From the NCBI RefSeq assembly GCF_901538355.1, contig NZ_LR593887.1:434001-498000 (forward strand): a stretch of DNA of 64,000 nucleotides, in the 5' to 3' direction. Under the pieces are notes generated by a model. The model was given only the letters and a program-made list of their open reading frames with translations, was not told the origin of the DNA and made no database searches. This document shows, piece after piece, positions 44,221 through 54,200 of the stretch. The DNA is from Tuwongella immobilis (GTDB lineage Bacteria > Planctomycetota > Planctomycetia > Gemmatales > Gemmataceae). The translations under genes were made by a program, and so were the position numbers. How positions within the stretch are numbered: the stretch's first letter is position 1; every line of letters begins with the position of its first letter.

Positions 44221-45534
44221 TTAGCGACGTTTGGCGGCGTCAGCGGCTTCCGCTTCCGCAGCGGCGGCGGCTTCGGCGGCTTCGGCTTCGGCTTCCGCAG
44301 CGGCGGCGGCTTCGGCTTGGGCGGCCATGGCTTCTTCGGGGGTGGGCCATTTGGGCAGCGGGTCCGGGAACGACATCCACGATTCGGGACCGCCGGCCAT
44401 TTCCGCATCGGTCAGCAGGCATTGTTCCAAGGCGGCTCGCAATTTCGCTTCGTCCAGATGGCGACCGATGAACACCAATTCCTGGCGGCGGTCATCGTAT
44501 TCGCCTTCGAATTCCGCGAGGATATTGGCGACGGTTTCTGGATCATCCGGCCATTCTTCCTGGGGAACGCCGGACCACCAGACGGCATGCGGTGACAACT
44601 CCGTGAGCACGCCCGCTTGCGACCAAAGGCCGATCCAGTTGAGTCGATTGGCGATCCAACAGAATCCCTTGGAACGCAGGACTTGGCCGAACAAGGCACG
44701 ATCCCGCAGGAATGCGCCCAACCGCTCGGGGTGAAACGGTTTGCGAGCGCGGAAGACAAAGCTGGTGATGCCGTATTCGGCGGTTTCCGGCAATTCCTGG
44801 CCACGCAGCACCGCCAACCAGCCGGGAGCTTGCGAAGCGCGTTGGAAATCGAATCGCCCCGTGTTGATGATTTCGTGCAGCGAAACTTGGCTGCGTTCCG
44901 TGCGAATGATCTTCGCATGGGCATTCAGCGACCGGAGAATCGCTTCCAATTCATCCTGTTGCGGCGGCGTGAGTTGATCGATCTTGTTCAGCAGAATCAC
45001 ATCTGCGAATTCGACTTGATCCAGCAGCAGATCGACCACTTGGCGATCATCGGCTTCGTTGATGCCCAGCTTGCGATCGAGCAGATCATCGACCGATTGA
45101 TAATCCGCCAGGAAATTCGCGCCATCCACCACCGTCACCATGGTATCCAACCGGGCGACCTGGGAGAGCGATTGGCCGTTTTCATCTTCAAAGGTGAATG
45201 TCTCGGCTACGGGCAGCGGCTCGGAAACGCCCGTCGATTCGATTAGCAGATAATCAAACCGCTTCTCGTTGGCCAATTTGGTGATTTCTTGCAGCAGATC
45301 CTCGCGGAGGGTGCAGCAAATGCAGCCATTCTGCATTTCCACGAGTTTTTCGTCGGTGCGAGACAGACTCGCTTCGCCGGTCTTGACCAGCGCGCCGTCG
45401 ATGTTCACTTCCGACATATCGTTGACGATGACTGCCACCCGCATCCCTTCGCGGTTGTGCAGCACATGATTCAGCAGCGTGGTTTTGCCGGCCCCAAGAA
45501 AGCCCGACAGCACGGTGACAGGCAACGCGCCCAT
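44221..45534 (-). CDS. CobW/ZNG-type metallochaperone GTPase
   Basis: A 437-residue G3E GTPase of the COG0523 group. Walker A is [10 protein letters not shown] (11-20), the metal motif GCICCTL has Cys71, Cys73 and Cys74, and [15 protein letters not shown] and NKIDQL complete the GTPase site. The C-terminal CobW_C domain (about 240-385) is intact. The usual His-rich metal loop is missing; the last ~35 residues are instead almost only Ala and Glu and end in KRR. ATG at 45534 follows GAGGAGAGG. The family delivers zinc or other metals to client enzymes; a palindrome and direct repeats upstream may be its operator. Confidence 0.9.
   Translation of the reverse strand: MGALPVTVLSGFLGAGKTTLLNHVLHNREGMRVAVIVNDMSEVNIDGALVKTGEASLSRTDEKLVEMQNGCICCTLREDLLQEITKLANEKRFDYLLIESTGVSEPLPVAETFTFEDENGQSLSQVARLDTMVTVVDGANFLADYQSVDDLLDRKLGINEADDRQVVDLLLDQVEFADVILLNKIDQLTPPQQDELEAILRSLNAHAKIIRTERSQVSLHEIINTGRFDFQRASQAPGWLAVLRGQELPETAEYGITSFVFRARKPFHPERLGAFLRDRALFGQVLRSKGFCWIANRLNWIGLWSQAGVLTELSPHAVWWSGVPQEEWPDDPETVANILAEFEGEYDDRRQELVFIGRHLDEAKLRAALEQCLLTDAEMAGGPESWMSFPDPLPKWPTPEEAMAAQAEAAAAAEAEAEAAEAAAAAEAEAADAAKRR
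44252..44316 (-). repeat. 26-bp direct repeat in the CobW tail
   Basis: The same 26 bases occur at 44252-44277 and 44291-44316, encoding the Ala/Glu-rich end of the CobW-type protein. This indicates recent expansion of the tail by slippage or unequal crossing-over. Confidence 0.7.
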
Positions 45535-45556
45535 GTTCCAGCCTCTCCTCAGTTCA

Positions 45557-45585
45557 CAGATGCATCTGGTATGATATGGTATGAT
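45557..45585 (-). promoter_or_regulatory. Palindrome plus helical-phase direct repeats before the CobW gene
   Basis: CAGATGCATCTG at 45557-45568 is a perfect 12-base palindrome. Next to it GGTATGAT occurs at 45568-45575 and 45578-45585, ten bases apart, so the copies lie on one face of the helix. It is directly upstream of the CobW ribosome site. CobW genes are often under Zur control, but the repeat does not match the Zur box I know. Confidence 0.35.
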
Positions 45586-45599
45586 TTTGTTATCCATTT

Positions 45600-46155
45600 G
45601 TCACGGGCAGATCCCGCCTGTCCATCGAGTTGGCCAGTCCGCGACAGCGACAACCATGCTCATTTCGCCGATTTTTGCGGGAAATTCCGCAGAGATGCCA
45701 TCGCCAGAAATTGCGAAAATTCCGGTGCGACGCTCGGCATTGGGAAGTGACACAGGCCGGGCTGCGGTTCCAATCGGCAATCGCAAGCGCATCTTCCCGG
45801 CGATGGCGGATGGGGTGCCCGACAGACCGCAAATTCGGATTGTGGTGAGAATCGATCGTCCCAAGTCGCCCGGTTGGGACGCAACAATGGGCATGCCCCG
45901 ACGTTCGCCAATCTCCACGAATAAATTGGCACCAAATCGCCCCAATATCTTGACAAGTCGCTCCAATCCCCGGATACTAATGCCAGACGACCGATCCAGG
46001 TGGGCAACGCCGGAAGTCCAACCAGGCAACGACGTTCCGTCTCGAAACGATGTGCTGAATGCTTGTGCGTCTGTTGGATTAGCAGGTTTCCTCCCCCACC
46101 CCTGGGCAAAACCTCCTCCCAACCCCAACCGCCACAACGACTTCGGTCACCCAGA
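45600..46155 (+). other. CRISPR leader region, no gene
   Basis: Between the CobW upstream region and the first CRISPR repeat several frames are open on both strands, but none has a ribosome site or a recognisable domain. One long minus-strand frame (to 46292) is made partly of translated CRISPR repeats. The part near the array contains a candidate promoter (45950-45978) and a polypurine/polypyrimidine stretch at 46085-46130. This side is inferred to be the leader because the opposite end carries the decayed repeat. Confidence 0.5.
45950..45978 (+). promoter_or_regulatory. Candidate promoter for the CRISPR array
   Basis: TTGACA at 45950-45955 (perfect -35) is followed after 17 bases by GATACT at 45973-45978 (4 of 6 to the -10 consensus). 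It would start an RNA near 45985, about 170 bases before the first repeat and in the direction expected from the ATTGAAAC repeat end. Evidence is positional. Confidence 0.33.
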
Positions 46156-47421
46156 GGCGCAGTCCGCACGAGCGATTCGAGCTCATTGAAACGATCGAAG
46201 CCCGGAAACGGTACATCGCGGCCCGCGATGCGATGCTGGCCGCGTGGCGCAGTCCGCACGAGCGATTCGAGCTCATTGAAACTCAACCCCATCCGTCCCG
46301 CGTAGGGTGATGGCGTGCTGGCGCAGTCCGCACGAGCGATTCGAGCTCATTGAAACCTTGAATCTTGAACCATTCGATACCTGATTCATTCGACACGGCG
46401 CAGTCCGCACGAGCGATTAGAGCTCATTGAAACGCGAGGTATGCCAGCCGCTGCTCGCTGGTAAGTTGGGGCGCAGTCCGCACGAGCGATTAGAGCTCAT
46501 TGAAACCGTCGGAGAAAAAACTCTTATTGAACTGCCGAATTCTCTCCGGCGCAGTCCGCACGAGCGATTAGAGCTCATTGAAACGTATCAGCTCTGGATA
46601 CATTTCCTCACCTCATTTGATCGTGGCGCAGTCCGAACGAGCGATTAGAGCTCATTGAAACCCGATAAATTCCTCCCGAGGATCGATGCCGGTTGCGACC
46701 CAGGGCGCAGTCCGAACGAGCGATTCGAGCTCATTGAAACCGTAACAATCCTGGTGGACTAGATAGCTGACATAGACCATGGCGCAGTCCGAACGAGCGA
46801 TTAGAGCTCATTGAAACGTTTTGACATCGTTGGCGTAACCCGCCTTGATGGTGTGGCGCAGTCCGCACGAGCGATTAGAGCTCATTGAAACCAGTCTTGG
46901 TGGACCAAGTAACTGACGTATGTCATCGAGGCGCAGTCCGCACGAGCGATTAGAGCTCATTGAAACGATCTGGACATCGTACCCCGCCCCGAGCGGATCA
47001 CCTGGGGCGCAGTCCGCACGAGCGATTAGAGCTCATTGAAACACGATCAGGAAGTTCTGGTAGAAATTCCATTGGTACGAGTCGTCGGCGCAATCCGCAC
47101 GAGCGATTAGAGCTCATTGAAACGAGAATGCACCGAGATCGTCGTTGCGAATGTCCCGGTAATGGCGCAGTCCGAACGAGCGATTAGAGCTCATTGAAAC
47201 GTGATTTCGATTCCGTTGGCGAACAGCCTTCCTCTAAAAGGGCGCAGTCCGCACGAGCGATTAGAGCTCATTGAAACAGGATGCCCAGCGGCTGCATCAC
47301 ACCGTTACCGTTGACGATGGCGCAGTCCGCACGAGCGATTCGAGCTCATTGAAACCCCCTTACACTCTCACAGCGGGTGTCCGCTACTCCAGGCGCGGTC
47401 CGCACGAGTGATTCGAGTTTC
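46156..47421 (+). CRISPR. CRISPR array, 16 full repeats and one decayed repeat, no adjacent cas genes
   Basis: The 37-base repeats start at 46156, 46246, 46320, 46397, 46470, 46548, 46625, 46704, 46781, 46855, 46930, 47006, 47087, 47164, 47241 and 47319; a decayed copy starts at 47392. Each begins GGCGCAGTCC and ends ATTGAAAC, with an internal GAGC/GCTC stem (positions 15-18 and 26-29). Position 12 (C or A) and position 23 (C or A) vary, and repeat 13 has A at position 7. Spacers are 36-44 bp, except the first at 53 bp. The ending matches the AUUGAAAC-type 5' handle of type III (and some type I) crRNAs and sets transcription to the plus strand, with the decayed repeat at the trailer end. No cas1, cas2, cas6, cas10 or other cas gene is in this window, so processing must depend on genes elsewhere. 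Confidence 0.97.
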
Positions 47422-47454
47422 GACTTCGCGGAAGGTGGGGCGGGGGAGAGCCGC

Positions 47455-47811
47455 GTGAGCAAGAAAAAGGCGTTGCGGGCGGCGTTTCGAGAGGCGGTTT
47501 TTTCGCGGGCGAAGCATCGCTGTGAGTGCTGCGGCGTTGCGGGATTCGATCGGCAGGCGGGAAGTGGGAATGGCGTGCCACTCGATGCCCATCATATCGA
47601 AGATCGACACACCTTTGCCCATGGCGGCTATGTTCTGGAAAATGGCATCGCGGTCTGCGATGACTGCCATCTCAAGGCCGAGGCGTATCACATGAATCGC
47701 GAGCCGGAGCCGGGATTCTGGCCGCATGAATTGTATGCCAAAATTGGCTCATCCCATGCCGATGCACTCGCGGCGGATGCCGAACATGCAGAACGCCCCA
47801 GCACGAATTGA
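47455..47811 (+). CDS. Small HNH endonuclease-like protein next to the CRISPR trailer
   Basis: A 118-residue protein with a zinc-supported HNH motif: CECCG (first Cys pair), LDAHHIEDRH (His-His core), NGIAVCDDCH (Asn and second Cys pair). The N-terminus is basic (KKKALRAAFREAVFSRAKHR), and the C-terminal 40 residues look disordered. GTG at 47455 is chosen because GGGGGAGAG lies just upstream; the frame further left runs into the decayed CRISPR repeat. Only 34 bases separate that repeat from the start, so the gene may be read through from the array. It could be a restriction-type nuclease, a homing-type remnant or a defence effector; undecided. Confidence 0.8.
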   Translation: MSKKKALRAAFREAVFSRAKHRCECCGVAGFDRQAGSGNGVPLDAHHIEDRHTFAHGGYVLENGIAVCDDCHLKAEAYHMNREPEPGFWPHELYAKIGSSHADALAADAEHAERPSTN

Positions 47812-47825
47812 CCGTGTGGGGCGTT
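47792..47825 (+). terminator. Hairpin overlapping the HNH stop codon
   Basis: AACGCCCCA (47792-47800) pairs perfectly with TGGGGCGTT (47817-47825); the stop codon at 47809-47811 is in the loop. A short T-rich stretch follows. It lies between convergent genes and probably ends transcripts from the CRISPR/HNH side. Confidence 0.45.
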
Positions 47826-47924
47826 GAGCATTTTCCGGCATCGGAATCGAATCGGGGATCACTTGCGATGGAGCATCTGCAAATGCTTGTGCCTGCCGAG
47901 CGACCCCACAAATCCCCGTAATGA

Positions 47925-49457
47925 TCATTTTTCCTGGCGAAATGAGTCGCAGACATTCCACAAATCGCTGGATGATTGAACCGAGAACAGCGGGCGACGT
48001 GCGGATGCCGTTCGGGAGGCCAGGGCGTGGGATAGGGCTGCACCGCCATCGCCTTGGGCGGCGGCGAATTTGGTGGTTCGCACGCAAATCAGCTCGGTGC
48101 CTGTGCGGATGATCCAGGTGCCATCGACCGCTGCGGCCCCGTAGACGACATCGCCCACGGCGGAATATCGGGCGGCTTCGAGTTCTTCTTTGGATACCGG
48201 AGGTCCGCCGCCGGGGCCGCGGTTGGGGTTGCTGGGTGCCGGGGGTAATTTGGCGGCGGCTTGCCGTTTGGCGTCGTCTTGGCGTTTGCGAAATTCGTCG
48301 GGCGACCAGAGACGATTGATCGCGATCTTTTCAAATGATGATCCCGCACGGATCACCGTACTCACGCCATATTTTCCGAAAAAGAACACATGCCCATCGG
48401 CTCCCACCGGAGTCGCCCAACAGGGATTATCCAGCCGTTCCACATAGCATTCCTCGCCCGTCTCGGCATTCAGGCAGGTGATGACGCCCATTTTCGTGAC
48501 AAAGTAGACGTGTCCCTGATACACCAGTGGGCTGGCGTGGTGGGATACCGCTTTTTTGCCGTTCCAGCGGGTGACGAATTCGGCGGAATCGTTGGTCCAC
48601 TGCAATTCGACGCAGCAATTGGACTGCGCGGATGCCTTGGGATCGGGCTTCATGCGGTTCTCGCCCGCGCCGATGATGATGCGATTGCCCAATACCGTCG
48701 GCGACGGGATGGTGTTGCCGACCAATCCATCTCGATTGGCGATTGGCTTGCCCGTCTGGGCATCATACGCCGTCAGCGAGCCACCACTGCTGACAATCAC
48801 GATGGAGCGTCCGCCGGATTGCAGAATCACCGGAGAGGTCCACGAGACGCGATTGGTGCGGTCGGTTTTCCAGCGATTTTTCCCCGTCGCTTTATCAATC
48901 GCCAGCAGATACGATCCGCCCATATCGTCGATGAGAACAATCACACATTCCGCCGTCTGGGTGGGGGAACTGCCGATGCCGTGATTGTTTTTGAATGCCC
49001 CATATTCGGTGGCCAGCGAGCGTTTCCATTTGAGATCGCCCTGATGACTGAAGGCAATCAGATCGCCCGATTCAAAGAATGCGTAGATGCCTTCGGAATC
49101 GACCACCGGAGTGGGAGCGGCGCGGGACATCATCGGATTATTCTTGCCACGCTGCGAAGCGGGTAAGGAACGCCACCATGCCATTTTGCCCGATTTGAGT
49201 TCAATTGCCGCCACGACGATCTTTTCTTTTTCATCGCCTTCGACTGCAGTGATCATCACGCGATCATTCCAGATGATCGGCGAAGATTGACCGTAGCCGG
49301 GCAGCGGAGTTCGCCAAGCGATATTCTCACTCGGAGACCAACTGAGCGGAAGTTGCTGAGCACGCGAGGTGCTGCTGCCATCGCCGCGGAAGCCGGGCCA
49401 ATTCGTGGCCGGTGCCTCGGCGGGGAGCATCAGCGACAGCAAAACGGGCATCCACAT
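47925..49457 (-). CDS. PQQ-like beta-propeller protein
   Basis: A 510-residue predicted exported protein with a short hydrophobic N-terminus (MWMPVLLSLMLPAEAPA). It opens with WPGFRGDGSSTSRAQQLPLSW, split by the family-typical NWPGFRG and IAWRTPLPGYGQSSPI elements of planctomycete PQQ_2 propellers. Blades repeat the pattern Ala-x-Asp/Asn-x-Ala-Thr-Gly-Lys (AIDKATGKNRWKT, AYDAQTGKPIAN, CLNAETGEECYVE). No catalytic motif of true quinoprotein dehydrogenases is seen, so PQQ binding is doubtful; a scaffold role like BamB is as likely. AAGGA precedes ATG 49457. Confidence 0.85.
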   Translation of the reverse strand: MWMPVLLSLMLPAEAPATNWPGFRGDGSSTSRAQQLPLSWSPSENIAWRTPLPGYGQSSPIIWNDRVMITAVEGDEKEKIVVAAIELKSGKMAWWRSLPASQRGKNNPMMSRAAPTPVVDSEGIYAFFESGDLIAFSHQGDLKWKRSLATEYGAFKNNHGIGSSPTQTAECVIVLIDDMGGSYLLAIDKATGKNRWKTDRTNRVSWTSPVILQSGGRSIVIVSSGGSLTAYDAQTGKPIANRDGLVGNTIPSPTVLGNRIIIGAGENRMKPDPKASAQSNCCVELQWTNDSAEFVTRWNGKKAVSHHASPLVYQGHVYFVTKMGVITCLNAETGEECYVERLDNPCWATPVGADGHVFFFGKYGVSTVIRAGSSFEKIAINRLWSPDEFRKRQDDAKRQAAAKLPPAPSNPNRGPGGGPPVSKEELEAARYSAVGDVVYGAAAVDGTWIIRTGTELICVRTTKFAAAQGDGGAALSHALASRTASARRPLFSVQSSSDLWNVCDSFRQEK

Positions 49458-49481
49458 GGTGACGTTCCTTTCGAATCAATC

Positions 49482-50570
49482 TCAGAAGCCCGAGCCAGAA
49501 ACCACTTCACCGCCGTTGCGCGTGGCAATCGCTCGCCAGGTGTTGATGTCGACGTTGTCGGTGACAAACCGAACGCTGCCATCGCCAAACGCGACATTCA
49601 CCCCGCCAGGAAAATTGCTGCGTGCGGACAACCACCCCATGCCGTGCGCGGTGGCATCCGGCGTGGGGGAATTCGGTGGCAGCGCAGCGGAGAATCCGTT
49701 GGCGGTGGCGTTGCCCCAAATCCAAGAGCCTCCGCGATTTCCACGCCAACTCGTGGCCGAGGTGTGATCCCCCGCGACCAACGGCGGCGATGCCCCGAAG
49801 CCGGGATTTGCGCCCGCTCCGCCGGTGAAGAGGCTTCGACCGGGAACACTCGCGATCTGCCGCCGACGTTCTTCAGGCGTCGTATCGGCAAATGCTTTGG
49901 TGAGGTTGGTATTCAGCCCCAACAGCGTTTGCGACATCACCATGGTGTTGCTGGTGCCATCGGTGACATCCGCGAAGCGCACGCCAGGGCCATAAAAGAA
50001 CATGCCATCGGTGGGGAATCGGGTGTCGTAGCCATTGGCTGCGGTGCCGCCTGGCCCGGCCAATCCCGAACCGAGATTCACCACATAGCTGGTGCCCGCA
50101 TGGGTGCCACCGCCCGAATTGGTGGTGAACAGCGGATTCTGAGCGTCTCCCGGGCAGAGCATCGTCTTCACCGGGGTGGCCGCTGCGCCCGCCATCAATG
50201 GATTGAGCTGAAACGACGGCGTGGGGAACGTGCCGACAAACAACGGCTGAGTGGTGTCGATCTGCCGGCCGAGATTTTCTTGCTCGATATACGGCAGCAA
50301 TTGAGCATGAACCGAAAATCCGAACGAGTTGCCATTGCCGCCAGTGGCCGCTCGCATGCCGGGAATCGAGCCCGTGGCGTTCTCAAAGCTGTGCATCGCC
50401 AGGGCGAGTTGCTTCAGGTTGTTCTGGCTGGACATGCGTGCGGCTGCCGAGCGGACTTTTTGCACCGCCGGGAGCAGCAGCCCAATCAGAATGGCGATGA
50501 TCGCAATCACCACCAGTAATTCGATTAACGTAAACGCGGTTCGATTTCGCAGACGCATCATACTTCCCAT
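49482..50570 (-). CDS. DUF1559 prepilin-like protein (second copy)
   Basis: A 362-residue DUF1559 protein. The leader [20 protein letters not shown] gives a prepilin-type cleavage site and helix, followed by [20 protein letters not shown]. The C-terminus has the signature [19 protein letters not shown] and a final [10 protein letters not shown]. It belongs to a different subgroup from the copy at 15350-16291 (few cysteines, longer body). TGAGGA precedes ATG 50570. The PQQ-like protein gene follows 25 bases downstream, so the two may share a transcript. Confidence 0.9.
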   Translation of the reverse strand: MGSMMRLRNRTAFTLIELLVVIAIIAILIGLLLPAVQKVRSAAARMSSQNNLKQLALAMHSFENATGSIPGMRAATGGNGNSFGFSVHAQLLPYIEQENLGRQIDTTQPLFVGTFPTPSFQLNPLMAGAAATPVKTMLCPGDAQNPLFTTNSGGGTHAGTSYVVNLGSGLAGPGGTAANGYDTRFPTDGMFFYGPGVRFADVTDGTSNTMVMSQTLLGLNTNLTKAFADTTPEERRRQIASVPGRSLFTGGAGANPGFGASPPLVAGDHTSATSWRGNRGGSWIWGNATANGFSAALPPNSPTPDATAHGMGWLSARSNFPGGVNVAFGDGSVRFVTDNVDINTWRAIATRNGGEVVSGSGF

Positions 50571-51254
50571 CGAGTCCTCAATTCCTTCGCCGTCTAGATG
50601 AGGGAGTGCAAGGTACAACAAATTAAGACGGCATGGATATGGTAGTGCGAAGTATGACGCTGATCAAGTCGGTATTACGAATTAAAACTATGGACGGATT
50701 TCTAGCGATTCGCGCCGCAGCGAACGATTCGGTTCCCAGTGTGAATGTCGAAATCAAGAGGATCGATTCTGGAAAAAATTGTGAACCGATCAATCGTGTG
50801 AATCGAATCGAATTGAGGCTGGTGGAAAATTAGTTTTCATCATTTGAGTCGTTTGTATCCAAATAAAATAAACCACAAACAATGGGAGGGGCGAATTATC
50901 CTTGGTAAACCTCGCGAATTTCGGAGAGTTAACTCCGGGTTTTGACCGGAAATCCGGAGGTTTAGTAAGATTGGTTCGATTTGGCGGTTCAAGAGATCGG
51001 TGATTTGCTTGCGAATAGAACATACGGATAACCACCATAATTTTGATGTGAGCAAAGCATTCAGCTCTGGGAAGAAAATAAATTGCCAGAATGGGAAAAA
51101 AGATTATCAGCCATAGTTGCACTTCGTTTCCGACCAATCCACAATAGAAGCGAGAACGATGTGGGCCAGAGTGTTTTGATATCACGATGTCTCACAGTTT
51201 CGAAGATTCGCCCCGTTCCGGATTTTTGTCCGTAATCGATTCAACTAAGGTGAG
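50571..51254. other. AT-rich intergenic region before the giant surface protein gene
   Basis: 684 bases, clearly richer in A and T than the surroundings. Two short frames (66 codons plus strand, 131 codons minus strand) are open, but they lack ribosome sites and domains, and I do not call them. The ribosome site AAGGTGAG at 51247-51254 belongs to the surface protein gene. The region probably holds the promoter of that gene; I cannot place it exactly. Confidence 0.4.
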
Positions 51255-54200
51255 ATGATGCTCCCCCTGATTCGCCGTCTGTGGGCCGGTAAACTGCGCA
51301 CACAATCCCCTCAACCCCGCAAATCCCCATTCCTTTCGACGGAACGATTGGAAGACCGTGTGACCCCTTCATTCGGTCTGTCGGGCCTGTTGTCGCCGAC
51401 TGCGGCAGGAAGCATCCCCATCGCACAGGTGGGAGCTGGCGCACGATTGGCCAGTGTGGACACCGCGCAATCGGAATTGCTCAACGGGTTGATTCAAAGT
51501 CTGACCGGCGGCGGTTCGGTCAGTTTGACTGCGGTGGATTATCAAGGGCTGAGCAACGCCGATTTGAATTTGAATGCGATTCTCACCAGTTTGCAGACGC
51601 AACTCAGTTTGGCGAATCCGCAACAAGCACTGAATGCCAATGTCACGATCCCGCAGTTGCTCACCGCCGCCGCCTCGGCTGCCAATGCGGATGGCAACAC
51701 GGCGGTTGCGACGATTTTCAACAATCTGGGAACGCAAATTGGGGCACTCGCAGGCACCATTCGGCTGGGCGATTTGTTTGATATTTCGCTGCCCAACGGC
51801 AATCTGGCGCAAGCTCAACTGAACGCGCTGGATTTGTTGACCGGCGGCGTGCAGTTGTTCAACTTCCAGAACGTGTTGACCACCACCTCGCCGATTTCGA
51901 TTCCGGGGGTGGATCTCGGTATCGCCTCGATTGCTAGCTTGCAACTGCGAGCGCAAGTCGTTGAACCGCCAGTATTTGTGATCGGCGGCGCCGGCAGCCA
52001 GTTCAACACCGCCGCCATTCGCATTGCCACCGATGTCGATTTGGTCGATGTCGATTTGGATATTTCGGATATCGTCGATGATATTTTGGGCCTGCCGTTG
52101 GTGGGGGCATTGGCGAATGTGACGGCGGAAGCCTCCATTGCCGAGTTGAGCATCTACACCGAAGTGGCTGCGGGTTCGGGAACCATTCAATCGATCAACG
52201 CGCTGACCAACGCGATTACGCTCTCGTCGACTCCGTCCATCGCCAATGTGTATCTCGGTCAAATCGCGGATAGTGTCTTCTTCAATCGCAATTCGGTGAT
52301 TAACCCCGCCACCGATGTCACGCCTGGCGTCGTTGGGTCGGTGCAGTTGGGGATCGTCGCATTGGGCATCCCGCTGCTGGATCTTACGGCGGTCGATTTG
52401 AACTTGCGATCCACTGCGTTGGGGTCGCCGGCCTCCCCGATTGTCACCAATTACACGCCGCCGTATCCGGACTTCGACACCGTTTCCGCCGGTGGGGCGG
52501 GGGTGGCCAATCTCGTCTCCACGCTGGTCAGCAATCTCGAATTGTCTGCGAACATTCTTGGTCTGCCGGTCGTGGGCGGCTTGAATACGCTGCTCAATAC
52601 GCTGCTCAACAACACCGTCAACGACACCATCGTGCAAGGCGTGCTGACACCCGTGTTGACGGGGGTGGTCGATCCGCTGCTCGATTCGCTTGGTATCGGC
52701 ATCGGCGAGATGGATTTGGCCGTTCTCGGGGTCGATTCACCGGATGTGCCGACGGCGGTGAACGACTCGCTGCTGACGCTGCAAAATCGGCCCGTGAGTG
52801 CCGCGATTCTCAACAACGATCTGAATCCCAACGGGTTGGCGATTACCGTGCAGATTGTCGGCAATCCGGCCAGCGGCGTCGTGATTCTCAACGCCGATAA
52901 CACGGTCACCTACACGCCCAACGCGGGATTCCTGGGCACGGATTCGTTCTCGTATCAAATCACCGATTCGTTCGGTCGCGTTTCCAATACCGGCAACGTG
53001 GCGGTTTTCGTGGGAACGGCCACGGCCAACAACCAAGCGCCGAACATCAACCCCGACACGGCTACGGTGGCGACCAACGGCACGGTCAATATCGCTGTGC
53101 TGGCCAATGACACCGATCCCAACGGCGATCCGATTTCGATCATTGGCGCGAGCAAGGCCGCCAATGGGACGGTGGTGGTCAACGCGAATGGGACCATCAC
53201 CTACACGCCGAATGCCGGATTCACGGGCATCGATCAATTCAGCTACGGTGCCGGCGATGGCAAAGGCGGCGTCGGCAGCGCGATGGTGACGGTAACGGTC
53301 GGTACCACGGGTGGAAATACCGGGCCGAACATCAACCCCGACACGGCCAACGGCACCCAAGGCGATGCGTTGGTCGTCTCCGTTTTGGCCAACGACACCA
53401 CGCCCACCGGAAAAGCCCTCACCGTCATCGGCGTCAGCCAACCAGCAAACGGCAAGGCGGTCATCAATGGCGATGGCACGGTGACCTACACGCCGAATGC
53501 GTCGTTCTTCGGCCAAGATCGCTTCACCTATACCGCCGCCGATGTCAACGGCTTGTTCGGCGGAGCGACGGTCACCATCACCGTGGCCCGCGACAACGTC
53601 AATCCGGTCATCAACCCCGACACGGCCAACGCCCTGAACACCGGCAATGTTGTGGTGCCCGTGTTGGCCAACGATACTGACGGCGACGGCGATCCGCTCA
53701 CCATCAGCGGCATCACGCAGCCGGCCAATGGGAAGGCGGTCATCAACGCCAATGGCACGGTGACCTACACGCCGAATGCCGGATTCGTCGGCGATGATAG
53801 CTTCACCTACACCGCCGTGGATGGTTTCGGCGGCAGTGGCTCCGCGTCGGTGACGATTACCGTTAGCAACCCGAATTCCTCGCCGACGGTGAATCCGGAC
53901 ACGGCGGATGTCACCAACAATACCTCGGTGACGATTCCGGTGCTGGATAACGATACCGATGGTGATGGCGATCCGCTGACGGTGAGCAACGTCACGCAGC
54001 CGGTCAACGGCACGGTCACCATCAATCCCGATGGCACGATTACCTATACGCCGAACGCCGGATTCGTGGGCGATGATAGCTTCACCTACACGGCCAGCGA
54101 CGGTCGCGGTGGAAGTGGTTCCGCGACGGTGAATGTCAGCGTGGCTCGGGCGAATGTCGCTCCGGTTGTGCGCAATGACACTGCCAATACGCTCATCAAT

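Noticed and set aside
45660-46292. 210-codon minus-strand frame with repeated FNELESLVRTAP
   Set aside because: The repeats are translations of CRISPR repeats; it is not a protein gene.
46818-47005. Possible homology between spacers 9 and 11 (AGY and DV shared in translation)
   Set aside because: Only a few residues match and the alignment needs a gap; not comparable with the clear pair of spacers 8 and 10.
50633-51185. Short frames in the AT-rich region before the giant surface protein gene
   Set aside because: No ribosome site, no domain, no signal peptide; an AT-rich promoter region explains the region better.
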